Of a DNA stretch of 61,153 nucleotides, positions 19,144-28,010 are shown piece after piece. Below the pieces are notes generated by a model. The model did not search any database and had not been told where the DNA came from. It saw only the letters and a list, made by a program, of their open reading frames with translations. The DNA is from Pseudomonadota bacterium (GTDB lineage: Bacteria > Pseudomonadota > Gammaproteobacteria > Steroidobacterales > Woeseiaceae). The stretch spans positions 1 to 61,153 of the forward strand of contig JACZTO010000010.1 of assembly GCA_022573655.1 (NCBI GenBank). Direction: 5' to 3'. The position numbers were made by a program, and so were the translations under genes. Positions within the stretch are counted from its first letter, which is position 1. Every line of letters starts with the position of its first letter.

Positions 19144-20997
19144 CTATTCGAACTCACAAAAGCAGTGCAGGTAAACGCCTTTCGGATCGTTGAACTGAGT
19201 CACCTGGAACAGTAATTTCTGCAATTGATTTGCGAACGACTGGATAATCGTCGGTTTGCTGACAAAGCTTGCCGGATCGATACCGAGCCCTTGGGCGAGT
19301 GCCAGGAAATCCAGAACCAGCTGCTCGCTGGATGAAAGCTCAGTCTCGATTAGTTTTTGCCCGTACTCGCCTGCTTCGAGTCCGGCCAGTTCGGCGGCCG
19401 AGCTTATCGCGTCTTCAAACGTGCCGATTTCGTCGATGAGCCCGTTCTCCAGCGCGTCAGCACCGGTCCAGACCTGACCCTGACTTATCAAGTCCACGGC
19501 ATGCTTGTCCATGTCGCGACGATCCGCTACGCCTGAAATGAAATCGTCGTAAGTATTATCAACGATAAGCTGAATGAGCTGCTTGGCGTCGCTCGACATT
19601 GCACGGTCCGCGCGCAATTGCCCAGACCATGGTGTCGTCCCGACACCATCACTTGCGATGCCGACCGCCCGCAACGATCGCTGGAAAGTCGGCAACATCG
19701 CGAATACGCCGATCGAACCCGTTATTGTCGCTTCGCTCGCCATGATTTTATCGGCGACGACTGAAATCCAGTAACCGCCCGATGCGGCAACACTACTCAT
19801 CGAGGCGACGACGGGTTTGCCTGCCGCCTGCAGCGTCAGAATCTCATGCGCAATGATTTCCGACGCGAATACGCTGCCGCCGGGACTGTCGACACGCAAC
19901 ACCACGGCTTTCACGGAATCGTCCTTTAGCGCTCTGCGCAACAACGCCGCCGTGGAATCACCACCGATGGTTCCCGGCGAGTGCGAACCGTCAAGAATGG
20001 TGCCTACCGCAACGATCACTGCAACATTTTCCTCTGCCACGCCGGAGCTTTGCAGCAAGCGCGCATGCTTGAGATAGTCATGCATGTCCACGGACGAGTA
20101 CGTCGTATCGTCCTGCGCGTCCGCACCAGCATATTCCTTGAGGACACTGCGAATCTCTGCGCGAGTCGTCAGCTGATCGACCAATCCGAGTTCCACACTC
20201 GCCACCGCGACATCGCCACCAACGGCTGCTACTTTTTTGACCAGGTTCTGCGTGAAGTCGTCGATAGTGCCATCCGGCAGGCCACGAGCCGACTCAACAT
20301 CGTCCTGATACATGCTCCAGAACTGGTTGATCAGGCGCGATCTCGATTCCCGATCTTCCGGTGACATATCCATGCGTGTGTACGGCTCTACGAATGACTT
20401 GTGTGTGCCAACCCGAAACACGTTCCAGTCGACGAGTAAGTAATCAATGGTTTCCTTGAAATAGCTGCGAAACGAACCGTAGCCTTGCAGAAACAAGATG
20501 CCCTCGGGGTTCATGTACACCTCATCTGCGTGCGCCGCCAGGTAGTATCCTGACTGGCTGTAGTAATCAGCACTCGCCACGATCGTTTTGCCAGACTCTT
20601 TAAAGTTATCGAGCGCGGCCGCTATCCGCCGCAACTTGCTCAGTCCGCCGGAACCCAGGGCACTCAGTTCCAGGTGAACGGCTTTGATGCCGTCATCGTT
20701 GCTGGCAAATGCAAGCGCATCCACCACGTCCTGGACAAGCGTCTGTGGCGGCGCTTCGCCCAGTACTTCAGCTAAAGCAAGTTCGTATGGGTCACCATCG
20801 AGCTGGTCCACAAGTGCACCAACAGGCTGAATGAGCAGCGCCGCATGCCGTGGCACCGCGGGCACCGATCCTGACATCGCGCCAAAAAAAACAAGGAACA
20901 AAATAACCAGGAGTAGCAAATGCAACACCTTGCGAACGCCGTCCACACCACGCCAGATCGCGGATAAGATCCGCACAAAAATGTTTTTGCTACTCAT
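19144..20997 (-). CDS. sppA: SppA, signal peptide peptidase (protease IV)
   Basis: The 617-residue protein is the long 67-kDa form, a tandem of two protease-S49 domains with an N-terminal membrane anchor (about residues 20-43, LHLLLLVILFLVFFGA). The catalytic lysine lies in GTHKSFVEPYTRM near residue 200 in the first half. The catalytic serine lies in MSSVAASGGYW near residue 400 in the second half. It degrades cleaved signal peptides in the inner membrane. It converges with fetB with a 3-base gap, and no terminator is seen between them. Confidence 0.95.
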   Translation of the reverse strand: MSSKNIFVRILSAIWRGVDGVRKVLHLLLLVILFLVFFGAMSGSVPAVPRHAALLIQPVGALVDQLDGDPYELALAEVLGEAPPQTLVQDVVDALAFASNDDGIKAVHLELSALGSGGLSKLRRIAAALDNFKESGKTIVASADYYSQSGYYLAAHADEVYMNPEGILFLQGYGSFRSYFKETIDYLLVDWNVFRVGTHKSFVEPYTRMDMSPEDRESRSRLINQFWSMYQDDVESARGLPDGTIDDFTQNLVKKVAAVGGDVAVASVELGLVDQLTTRAEIRSVLKEYAGADAQDDTTYSSVDMHDYLKHARLLQSSGVAEENVAVIVAVGTILDGSHSPGTIGGDSTAALLRRALKDDSVKAVVLRVDSPGGSVFASEIIAHEILTLQAAGKPVVASMSSVAASGGYWISVVADKIMASEATITGSIGVFAMLPTFQRSLRAVGIASDGVGTTPWSGQLRADRAMSSDAKQLIQLIVDNTYDDFISGVADRRDMDKHAVDLISQGQVWTGADALENGLIDEIGTFEDAISSAAELAGLEAGEYGQKLIETELSSSEQLVLDFLALAQGLGIDPASFVSKPTIIQSFANQLQKLLFQVTQFNDPKGVYLHCFCEFE

Positions 20998-21009
20998 ATT
21001 GACTTACCT

Positions 21010-22089
21010 TCATTCAGCTGGTGCCGCATAGCTAATTCGATATATCTTGTTCGCGTAATCATCGCTTACCAGCATTGAACCGTCGTCAAGTACCAGCAAG
21101 TCAACGGGTCGTCCCGCAACCGATTCCTTTTGCAACCAACCCTCTGCGAACGGCTCGTAGGAAACAGGCACACCGTCTTCAAGTCGAACCAGTGATACAC
21201 GATAGCCTATTTTCCTGGAACGATTCCATGAACCGTGTTCCGCAATGAATATCTGCTCGTGGTATTTCTCCGGAAACATGCCACCGGTATAAAACCTGAT
21301 GCCCAGAGATGCAACATGTGGACCCAGTTTCTGCGCAGGCGCAACGAAATCGCCACAATTTCTGTCCTTGCCGTAGCGCGGGTCAGGAATGTCACCTGCA
21401 TGACAGTATGGATAGCCGAAATGAAGCCCGGCGACCGGCGCGCGATTGAGTTCGTCCGCTGGCAGGTCGTCGCCAAGCATGTCGCGCCCGTTGTCTGTGA
21501 ACCAAAACTCATGCGTTTGCGGATGCCACGTAAAGCCCACCGAATTGCGAATACCCGATGCAAACGTTTCGCGGTCGGAACCATCCGCGTTCATACGCAC
21601 AATCTGACCAAATCCATCTTCGTCGCAGATATTACATGGCGCGCCAATGCTGATGTAGAGCTTGCCGTCAGGACCAAACGATATGTAACGCCAGCCGTGA
21701 TGACTTTCCGATGGTAAATCGATATCGAGTACCTCGCCGTCAGGAACGTTTGTCAGATTTTTCTCGATAGCGGCGTAACGGATGACCCTGTTTTTCTCGG
21801 CAACATACAGATCGCCATCGTGAAACGCGATTCCGTTTGGTGTATCCAGGCCGCCAATGAGTTCTATGGTACGTGTCGATTCACCCTCGGGCACGACAGC
21901 ATAGATCGAATGCCCGCGTCGATTGGAAACGAATACCGTGCCGTTGTCGCCCAATGCCAGCGAGCGTGCGTTGGGGACATCAGCAAAAACCGCTATCGAA
22001 AACCCGGGCGGTAACACGACGTCGTCCAACGCGTAGGCGCTGCATGACAGGCAAACGATTGTTAGACAAATGCAATAGCGGCGAAACAA
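21010..22089 (-). CDS. Periplasmic PQQ-dependent sugar dehydrogenase-like protein
   Basis: The 359-residue protein has a signal peptide (MFRRYCICLTIVCLSCSAYA) and a six-bladed propeller of the glucose/sorbosone dehydrogenase family. Recognisable stretches are VAEKNRVIRY, SHHGWRYISFGPDGKLY and GSWNRSRKIGYRV. Members oxidise aldoses in the periplasm using PQQ, although many are uncharacterised. It lies 23 bases downstream of the TRAP large permease on the same strand and 12 bases before sppA, so it may form the end of the TRAP transcription unit. Whether it acts on the TRAP substrate is unknown. Confidence 0.85.
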   Translation of the reverse strand: MFRRYCICLTIVCLSCSAYALDDVVLPPGFSIAVFADVPNARSLALGDNGTVFVSNRRGHSIYAVVPEGESTRTIELIGGLDTPNGIAFHDGDLYVAEKNRVIRYAAIEKNLTNVPDGEVLDIDLPSESHHGWRYISFGPDGKLYISIGAPCNICDEDGFGQIVRMNADGSDRETFASGIRNSVGFTWHPQTHEFWFTDNGRDMLGDDLPADELNRAPVAGLHFGYPYCHAGDIPDPRYGKDRNCGDFVAPAQKLGPHVASLGIRFYTGGMFPEKYHEQIFIAEHGSWNRSRKIGYRVSLVRLEDGVPVSYEPFAEGWLQKESVAGRPVDLLVLDDGSMLVSDDYANKIYRISYAAPAE

Positions 22090-22112
22090 AATGGCTCTCG
22101 ATCAGGGGCTTT

Positions 22113-23372
22113 TTATTCCGACAGGAATAGTAGCGACAGTTGAGGAAAGAATGTTATGAGGATAACCGACAACATCAGGATAATCAGGAATGGAAACGTC
22201 GCTGAGTAAACGTGCATGATTGGCTTCTCAAATCTGTAGCTCGCGATGAATAAATTCAGTCCGACTGGCGGAGTCAGGTAGCCTAGCTGCATCGCAGCCA
22301 GAAAAACGATGCCCAGATGGACTTCGTTGACGCCGTAGCCGGCAGCGATCGGCAGTATCAGCGGCACCACGAGTACGATCGCTGAAAAAATATCCAGGAT
22401 GGCGCCGAGCACGAGCAGGAACAGCAACAAGAGAATCAAGAATGTCGTCTGGCTGGTCACCATGGTGGAAACAAATTCGAGCAAGCGCTGCGGAATTTCC
22501 GCATCGATCATATAACTCGTCGACGCGACCGACATGCCCAGTATTACGAGAATACCACCGACCAACACCATCGATGATCGCATGATACCCGGCAAATCCC
22601 GCCAGCGAATCTCACGCAAAATAACGACTTCAATCAGCAGGACGTAAAGGGCGGTGACGGCGGCTGCTTCGGAAACCGCAAAGAAACCTGAATAGATTCC
22701 ACCGAGCACGACTATCGGTAAGGGCAACTCCCACATGGACTCCCTTAGCGCTGTCCCGACTTCCCGCAGCGAGAACGAACTCAGTGGCTTGCGGATATGA
22801 CGATTCACCCACAAGCACCAACCGGCAAGCATCACCAACATCAACAAGCCCGGCATGATGCCTGCGAGAAACAGGTCATCGATGGAGACTTCCGCGATCA
22901 CACCGTAGAGAATCAGCGGCAACGAGGGGGCAAATAACAAGCCCAGACTGCCGGCAGACGTTACGAGACCAAGATTGAACTTATCGTCGTAACCATCCTC
23001 CTTCAATGCCGGGTACAGGATTGCGCCTAACGCAATAATCGTGACACCTGACGCGCCTGTGAAAGCCGTAAAAAACGCGCAGGCGGCAAGGCAAACAAGT
23101 GCCAACCCGCCGGGTACCCAGCCCAACATCGCGCCAGTCAATCGCACCAGGCGTTTTGGCGCGTTGCTTTCGCTAAGCAAGTAACCGGCGAATGTAAACA
23201 GTGGAATCGCGGAAAGAAATGGCATGCTCGCGATACTCTGAATCTCAATCGCCATGATCATCAGGTCGGATTCCTGGCCATAGAAACCCAGCATCGCGCT
23301 GGCAGCGATGACCGCAAACAATGGCGCCCCGAATACCGCCAGCAACACCAGAATGACGCCGAACAGGATCAT
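22113..23372 (-). CDS. TRAP transporter large permease (DctM family)
   Basis: The 419-residue protein has about twelve membrane helices of the DctM type. Family features include the SIASMPFLSAIPLFTFAGYL region near residue 50, GASGVTIIALGAI near 130, and the C-terminal TPPVGLNLFIAS motif. It forms the sodium-driven channel of a tripartite TRAP transporter. Its start overlaps the end of the small permease gene by 4 bases. Confidence 0.94.
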   Translation of the reverse strand: MILFGVILVLLAVFGAPLFAVIAASAMLGFYGQESDLMIMAIEIQSIASMPFLSAIPLFTFAGYLLSESNAPKRLVRLTGAMLGWVPGGLALVCLAACAFFTAFTGASGVTIIALGAILYPALKEDGYDDKFNLGLVTSAGSLGLLFAPSLPLILYGVIAEVSIDDLFLAGIMPGLLMLVMLAGWCLWVNRHIRKPLSSFSLREVGTALRESMWELPLPIVVLGGIYSGFFAVSEAAAVTALYVLLIEVVILREIRWRDLPGIMRSSMVLVGGILVILGMSVASTSYMIDAEIPQRLLEFVSTMVTSQTTFLILLLLFLLVLGAILDIFSAIVLVVPLILPIAAGYGVNEVHLGIVFLAAMQLGYLTPPVGLNLFIASYRFEKPIMHVYSATFPFLIILMLSVILITFFPQLSLLFLSE

Positions 23373-23893
23373 TTCAGTGTCTCCTGAGACGCACCGGAAA
23401 TGAAATCCATTAGTTGCTGCAGCGTCGAGATCAGGAAGCGATAACTCATCAACGCGAACGCGACCGGCATGATGCTGTGCGCGATCCAGGCCGGCGTATC
23501 GACCATGACCGTCACTTCATACTCGATGTCAATCTGCAAGTAACGCCAGGCTTGAACGGCGATGACTCCGCACACCGCTGCGGCGAACAGGTCAACGCCA
23601 ATCCGCACCATTCGGATCGCCTTGTCGGGCAGTATGTGTGACAACGCGTCAATGCGTATATGGCGATTGTCTCGACAGGCAGCGACTGAACCCACCAATG
23701 CCAGCCAAAGAACGATGATCTTGATCAGCTCATCCGCCCATACGATCCCGCTGCTATTGAAAACCTCGCGCAAGACGATCTGGCTGACCGCGAGTAACAT
23801 CATCGCCGACAGCAGGCCGACCAGCATAGTCGTTTCTATGGCTCGACCAGCCTTGTCGAGGCGCCCCAACAGCGTCGCAATTCCAGCGTACAC
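23369..23893 (-). CDS. TRAP transporter small permease (DctQ family)
   Basis: The 174-residue protein has four predicted membrane helices and the DctQ motif region SGIVWADELIKIIVLWLAL (residues 69-87). It is the small membrane partner of the DctM-type protein. Its start lies 2 bases after the end of the solute-binding protein gene, so the genes are co-transcribed in the order binding protein, small permease, large permease. Confidence 0.93.
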   Translation of the reverse strand: MYAGIATLLGRLDKAGRAIETTMLVGLLSAMMLLAVSQIVLREVFNSSGIVWADELIKIIVLWLALVGSVAACRDNRHIRIDALSHILPDKAIRMVRIGVDLFAAAVCGVIAVQAWRYLQIDIEYEVTVMVDTPAWIAHSIMPVAFALMSYRFLISTLQQLMDFISGASQETLK

Positions 23894-23895
23894 AC

Positions 23896-24915
23896 CTATT
23901 CGCCAGCAGCAATATGTTCGCTGCGGTATTCCTCTATATGGCGCATCATTTCATCGTAAAGAGTCAGCGAAAACTCGCCCTTTTCACCCAGTTGCCGATT
24001 CGACTTCAATAACACGCTGCGGACCTCCGCAAACTCCTCTGCTCCAAACTCAATGAGCTCGATACCGCTCTTGATGAGTGCGTCGAATGCGCCTTTGTTG
24101 TCAACCAGATTGGCTTTGTCGAATTTGCGGTAAGTTGCGCCCATTACCTCACGAACGATGGCCTGGTCTTGCGTGCTGATTTTGTCAAACGCCCTCTTGT
24201 CGATGGCCATGAAACCAAAGGTATAGACCAACGGTAGCTCGCTGACAAACTTGACCTTCGTGTGCCACTGCATCAATAGCGCCACGATCGGAGGAATAGC
24301 AACGATATCGATCAGGCCGGTCTGGAGGCCCGTCAGTACGTCCGTCAACGGCAGGGTCACCGGCATCAGTGACAGCGCCTGCATCGATGCGCGGCTCATC
24401 GCATCGCCCTCGGGAACCCAGACACGCTTGCCTTTCATGTCGGCAAGTGACATCACGGCTTCGTTTGACGTCAAGTTGGCAAATCCGCCCGCCGCAAAAC
24501 CGAAATTTACGAATCCGGCATCTTCGAGCCCCCGTTGCAAACGAGAGTCGAGGTGCCCCCTGACGTACGCTGCTTCCTCTGCTGAATTGAAGACCAGCGG
24601 CATACCATAGATATTCAAATCAGGGTAAATCGCCGCCAGCGCTGACGGTGTAAACGCCCCACCCTGCAATTGCCCTATGCGAATCTGCGCCAGTACCTTG
24701 GCATCGTCGCCTTTGATACCACCGCCGTAATACTTGATATTTACGCGGCCCTCGGTGCGCTCCTTTATCTCATTTGCGCTGGAGCGCATGTCCTTCATCC
24801 ACTGCGAACCTTCCGGCGTTACCGTGGCGATTTTCAACGTGAGCGCCATCGCGGGCATGCTGAACAGCAATGCAGATAACGTAAGAAGCAATCGTGTTTT
24901 CAATTGAGTAGTCAT
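23896..24915 (-). CDS. TRAP transporter periplasmic solute-binding protein (DctP family)
   Basis: The 339-residue start at MTTQLKTRL was chosen because it begins a Sec signal peptide (cleavage near AMA-LTLK). The longer frame adds a non-signal extension overlapping the upstream gene. The body is the DctP fold, with ATVTPEGSQWMKDM near the N-terminus and the family motif MKGKRVWVPEGDAMSRASMQAL mid-protein, where an Arg normally binds a carboxylate. Together with the TatT lipoprotein gene upstream this resembles the TatT-dependent subclass of TRAP systems, whose ligands are poorly known. Confidence 0.93.
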   Translation of the reverse strand: MTTQLKTRLLLTLSALLFSMPAMALTLKIATVTPEGSQWMKDMRSSANEIKERTEGRVNIKYYGGGIKGDDAKVLAQIRIGQLQGGAFTPSALAAIYPDLNIYGMPLVFNSAEEAAYVRGHLDSRLQRGLEDAGFVNFGFAAGGFANLTSNEAVMSLADMKGKRVWVPEGDAMSRASMQALSLMPVTLPLTDVLTGLQTGLIDIVAIPPIVALLMQWHTKVKFVSELPLVYTFGFMAIDKRAFDKISTQDQAIVREVMGATYRKFDKANLVDNKGAFDALIKSGIELIEFGAEEFAEVRSVLLKSNRQLGEKGEFSLTLYDEMMRHIEEYRSEHIAAGE

Positions 24916-24961
24916 GGCTTTTGTATCCTGATGTCGAGCTTCCCGTTGCCCGAATATGTAT

Positions 24962-25810
24962 TCAGAAATAGTCATCCGCTTCAGCGAGCAATGTAGCAGC
25001 CTCTTCCTGGGCCATAACATTGGTCAATATGAAACCGTCCTGATAGGGGTCTGCTGCAATGACCTCGTTTAGTAATCGGTCGTGCAACTCTCGGTCGTAC
25101 AACAATTTTGCGTAGCCCCGCGCGAATTCGACTTTGACATTCAAGTCGTGGCCATCCGTGAGCGCAATGGCCTTCTCGAAAAACTCGCGAGCTCTTTCCG
25201 GCTCGCCGCCTAAAGCCGGCGGGCGAAACGTCAGTAATATTCCCATAAAGGTGTAAACACTGCCGTTAACTGCGTCGCCACTTATATTGAGATAGTGCGT
25301 AAAAAGTGCCTCAATCCGTGGCAATTCTGCAAGCGAATTCCAGTCGGAGCTGTGCGCCTTGAGGAACGCCAGTGACGCAAATCCGTAGGTATAAAGAAAA
25401 TCTGCGTGCCTTGCACCGACACCATCGAGTGTCGCCACAAACTCGTCATAGGACGCATCCGGCCAGGCGCAGGCAGGGGCATAAGTCTCGCACATTGCTT
25501 TGAGACTATAGCGCCTTGCCCGGGATGTCAGTTTGGCAGCACGCAACTCGTCTTCGGCGAAGATCGCCCCATAAGTCGCGTAAAGGGTAGCGGCCGCAGC
25601 GAGAATTTCCGGGTTATCCGGGCTGCCCTCGACGAAGCTGTCGAGTAACAGCAGGTATGAAGGTGCACCAATGCGGACGAGTTCGGGATCATCCTGATTG
25701 AGGATCGCGGCAGAAAGATTAGCGGTCAGGCCTGTTACAGCCGATGACATCATCGACGCGCAGCCGCCAAGTGACAGCGCAATCGCAAAGATAGCGAATA
25801 CTCTCTTCAT
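24962..25810 (-). CDS. TatT-family TRAP-associated lipoprotein
   Basis: The 282-residue start at MKRVFAIFAI gives a lipoprotein signal peptide with lipobox LGGC. An ATG six codons upstream is an alternative. The rest is helical and TPR-like, matching the TatT (TRAP-T associated) family known from Treponema, where a TatT trimer binds the periplasmic solute-binding protein. Recognisable parts are SYLLLLDSFVEGSPDNPE-like helices and GEPERAREFFEKAIALTDG. It is the first gene of the TRAP operon. A weak promoter with TATAAT at 25888-25893 is possible. Confidence 0.88.
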   Translation of the reverse strand: MKRVFAIFAIALSLGGCASMMSSAVTGLTANLSAAILNQDDPELVRIGAPSYLLLLDSFVEGSPDNPEILAAAATLYATYGAIFAEDELRAAKLTSRARRYSLKAMCETYAPACAWPDASYDEFVATLDGVGARHADFLYTYGFASLAFLKAHSSDWNSLAELPRIEALFTHYLNISGDAVNGSVYTFMGILLTFRPPALGGEPERAREFFEKAIALTDGHDLNVKVEFARGYAKLLYDRELHDRLLNEVIAADPYQDGFILTNVMAQEEAATLLAEADDYF

Positions 25811-25901
25811 GTGACGACGGACCTTCATGGCGGCAGTTGGTTCAGGATTTGTGCCAAAATCGAGCACTGTGTCCCGGATTGACCCGTATTATAACGAATA
25901 A

Positions 25902-25929
25902 CGCCCCGGACACTTACGTGACCGAGGCG
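25902..25929 (-). terminator. Probable terminator of the rpsP-rimM-trmD-rplS operon
   Basis: Read on the minus strand, CGCCTCGG and CCGGGGCG pair over 8 positions (one T-G) around a 12-base loop, followed directly by TTATTCGTTAT. The hairpin begins 18 bases after the rplS stop. The T-run is interrupted, so termination may be partial, with read-through into the TRAP operon. Confidence 0.55.
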
Positions 25930-25947
25930 ATGTTTTCCTGATGATTT

Positions 25948-26292
25948 TCAGATCTTTTCTTTGATCCGCGCAGCCTTGCCGGTGCGCCCACGCAAGTAGT
26001 ACAACTTGGCGCGGCGAACGTCACCGCGACGCTTCACGGTGATCGAATCAACAACCGGGCTGTAAGTCTGGAACACGCGTTCCACGCCTTCGCCGTGCGA
26101 AATCTTGCGCACAGTGAAAGACGAGTTCAGGCCACGATTCCTCTTGGCAATCACAACGCCTTCAAACGCTTGCAAACGCGCGCGAGTGCCTTCCTTGACC
26201 TGAACCTGTACAACAACGGTGTCACCCGGAGAGAACTTGGGTATTTCCTTGCCCATCTGCTCGGACTCGATCGCTTCGATAATTTTGCTCAT
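25948..26292 (-). CDS. rplS: 50S ribosomal protein L19
   Basis: At 114 residues this is the standard length for L19, with [18 protein letters not shown] near the N-terminus and [16 protein letters not shown] near the C-terminus. It binds 23S rRNA at the interface with the small subunit. Its start overlaps the trmD stop by 4 bases, the conserved rpsP-rimM-trmD-rplS order. Confidence 0.98.
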   Translation of the reverse strand: MSKIIEAIESEQMGKEIPKFSPGDTVVVQVQVKEGTRARLQAFEGVVIAKRNRGLNSSFTVRKISHGEGVERVFQTYSPVVDSITVKRRGDVRRAKLYYLRGRTGKAARIKEKI

Positions 26293-27044
26293 TGTCTGTG
26301 CTCTTTCAGTCTTTGTTCTTTCAAAAATTCGTCGAGCAACGCTTGCTGCTCGTCATCCAATTCCAGTTTTTCAATTAACTCGGGCCGCCGCAAGAAGCTG
26401 CGCCCCAATGCCTGCTTACGCCGCCATCTTTCGATTCGCGCATGATCACCGGACAACAACACTTTCGGTACCTCGTTGTCCCCTACCTTTTCTGGCCGCG
26501 TGTAGTGCGGGTAATCCAGCAAGCCCTCCATAAACGAGTCCTGCGCCGCCGATTCGTCATCGCCCAACACACCCGGCAACAATCTGACGACTGCGTCGAT
26601 GACCGCCATCGCTGCGATCTCGCCACCTGAAAGCACGAAATCACCCAACGATAATTCTTCATCGACCTGCGATTCAATAAACCGCTCGTCAATGCCTTCG
26701 TACCGACCTGCCAGCAACACCATTCCGGGCAGCTCGGCCAATCGTCTTGCAATCGCCTGGTCAAACACCTTGCCCTGCGGCGACAAGTATATGAGCGGAC
26801 AGCCTTGTGGCAATTTCTCGCGAGCCGCCTGCACAGCAGCAGCGAGTGGCGCGTACTTCATCACCATGCCAGGACCGCCCCCATACGGCCTGTCATCCAC
26901 CGTACGGTGCGCATCGTCCGTGAAATCGCGCGGGTTCTCAACGAGCAACGCGATCAGTTCGCGTCGCTGGGCCCGACCGACCACACCATATTCGGCTATC
27001 GTGCTAACCATTTCCGGGAAAAGACTAATGACGCCGATGCGCAT
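26289..27044 (-). CDS. trmD: tRNA (guanine-N1)-methyltransferase TrmD
   Basis: The 251-residue SPOUT enzyme makes m1G37 in tRNAs. The SAM-binding trefoil knot shows [22 protein letters not shown] and [10 protein letters not shown]. The start [12 protein letters not shown] was chosen because the longer frame overlaps rimM and family members begin with this strand. It overlaps rplS and follows rimM by 4 bases. Confidence 0.97.
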   Translation of the reverse strand: MRIGVISLFPEMVSTIAEYGVVGRAQRRELIALLVENPRDFTDDAHRTVDDRPYGGGPGMVMKYAPLAAAVQAAREKLPQGCPLIYLSPQGKVFDQAIARRLAELPGMVLLAGRYEGIDERFIESQVDEELSLGDFVLSGGEIAAMAVIDAVVRLLPGVLGDDESAAQDSFMEGLLDYPHYTRPEKVGDNEVPKVLLSGDHARIERWRRKQALGRSFLRRPELIEKLELDDEQQALLDEFLKEQRLKEHRQ

Positions 27045-27048
27045 CGCG

Positions 27049-27546
27049 TCAATCCCATTCCCAGTCAACGTTGATAATTTTCTCCGCCATATCAACGCTG
27101 ATCACTACTTTGTCCCGTATGAACGGTATTAGCCGTTCCTGTTCGCCTGCAACCACCATGACATCGTTCGCACCGGTTTCGAGCATGTATCGAACCTTGC
27201 CCAATTCCGTGCCATCACGATGGATGACCCGCGACCCGACGAGATCCATCCAGTAATACTGACCGTCCTCAGTTTCAGGCAGCGCGTCTCGCGGTACGGC
27301 AATCTCCTTACCGACGAGCTCGGCAGCCTTTTCCCGGTCATCAACGCCAACAATCTGCGCAATGACTGCCTTGCCGTGACGCTGCCCAGAGGCAAGCTCG
27401 GCCGCTTGCCATTTACCTTTTTCACCCAGCAGCCAAGCTTCATAATTCAATACCGCTTCACGCGGATCGGTGTATGAAAACACTTTGACCCATCCCCGGA
27501 CTCCGAACAGGCCAACAATGCGACCCATTACCACCGGCTCGGGCAT
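27049..27546 (-). CDS. rimM: Ribosome maturation factor RimM
   Basis: The 165-residue start at [10 protein letters not shown] leads into the RimM N-terminal domain ([19 protein letters not shown]) and a C-terminal PRC-barrel ([16 protein letters not shown]...). It assists 30S subunit maturation with S19. The longer frame overlaps rpsP and is rejected. It lies 7 bases after rpsP and 4 bases before trmD. Confidence 0.96.
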   Translation of the reverse strand: MPEPVVMGRIVGLFGVRGWVKVFSYTDPREAVLNYEAWLLGEKGKWQAAELASGQRHGKAVIAQIVGVDDREKAAELVGKEIAVPRDALPETEDGQYYWMDLVGSRVIHRDGTELGKVRYMLETGANDVMVVAGEQERLIPFIRDKVVISVDMAEKIINVDWEWD

Positions 27547-27553
27547 CAACTGA

Positions 27554-27811
27554 CTATTTGCTTGCCGCAGCCTTGCGGTGCTTCTTGAGCAGTGACGCAA
27601 CGCGATCAGACGGCTGCGCACCCTCACCAATCCAGTAGTCCACTCGCTCGAGATCGATTCTGAGATTTTCTTCATGCTCCTTACCCAGCGGATTGAAGAA
27701 ACCCAGACGCTCGATGTACCGGCCGTCCCGACGATTACGACTGTCGGTGACCACCAGGTGATAAAAGGGACGCTTTTTCGCGCCAGCGCGCGAAAGTCGA
27801 ATACTAACCAT
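27554..27811 (-). CDS. rpsP: 30S ribosomal protein S16
   Basis: The 85-residue S16 starts at [20 protein letters not shown]. The longer open frame extends upstream across the leader and is not supported. It contains [19 protein letters not shown] and the C-terminal [10 protein letters not shown] tail. It is the first gene of the S16 operon, preceded by its own promoter and a leader hairpin. Confidence 0.98.
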   Translation of the reverse strand: MVSIRLSRAGAKKRPFYHLVVTDSRNRRDGRYIERLGFFNPLGKEHEENLRIDLERVDYWIGEGAQPSDRVASLLKKHRKAAASK

Positions 27812-27854
27812 TACTTTTCCGTTTAAATTTCCATAAGAGGCAGACACGCCTTGC

Positions 27855-27870
27855 CTCGGGCTGACCCGAG
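27855..27870 (-). other. Leader hairpin upstream of rpsP
   Basis: A perfect 6-bp stem, CTCGGG paired with CCCGAG around a 4-base loop, lies in the rpsP leader between the predicted promoter and the start codon. It has no T-run and could be a leader structure, a ribosomal-protein control element, or a weak terminator. Confidence 0.4.
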
Positions 27871-27880
27871 TAGACGGCGC

Positions 27881-27908
27881 ATTGTACGGGATTCCAGCCA
27901 AATGTGAA
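27881..27908 (-). promoter_or_regulatory. Promoter of the rpsP operon
   Basis: On the minus strand TTCACA (27903-27908) and TACAAT (27881-27886) are separated by 16 bases, each matching the sigma-70 consensus at five of six positions. The discriminator after the -10 is GCGCC, the G+C-rich type common at growth-rate-controlled ribosomal promoters. It lies about 70 bases before the rpsP start. Confidence 0.65.
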
Positions 27909-28010
27909 GCGTTTTGACGGCTAAAATTGTTAGTACTTTCAGAGTGTTACAGTGCGGCCGCCGAGCCCGGCGAGCGCGATCACTGTTTCCCGGCGAAAAC
28001 GCCGCGAAAA

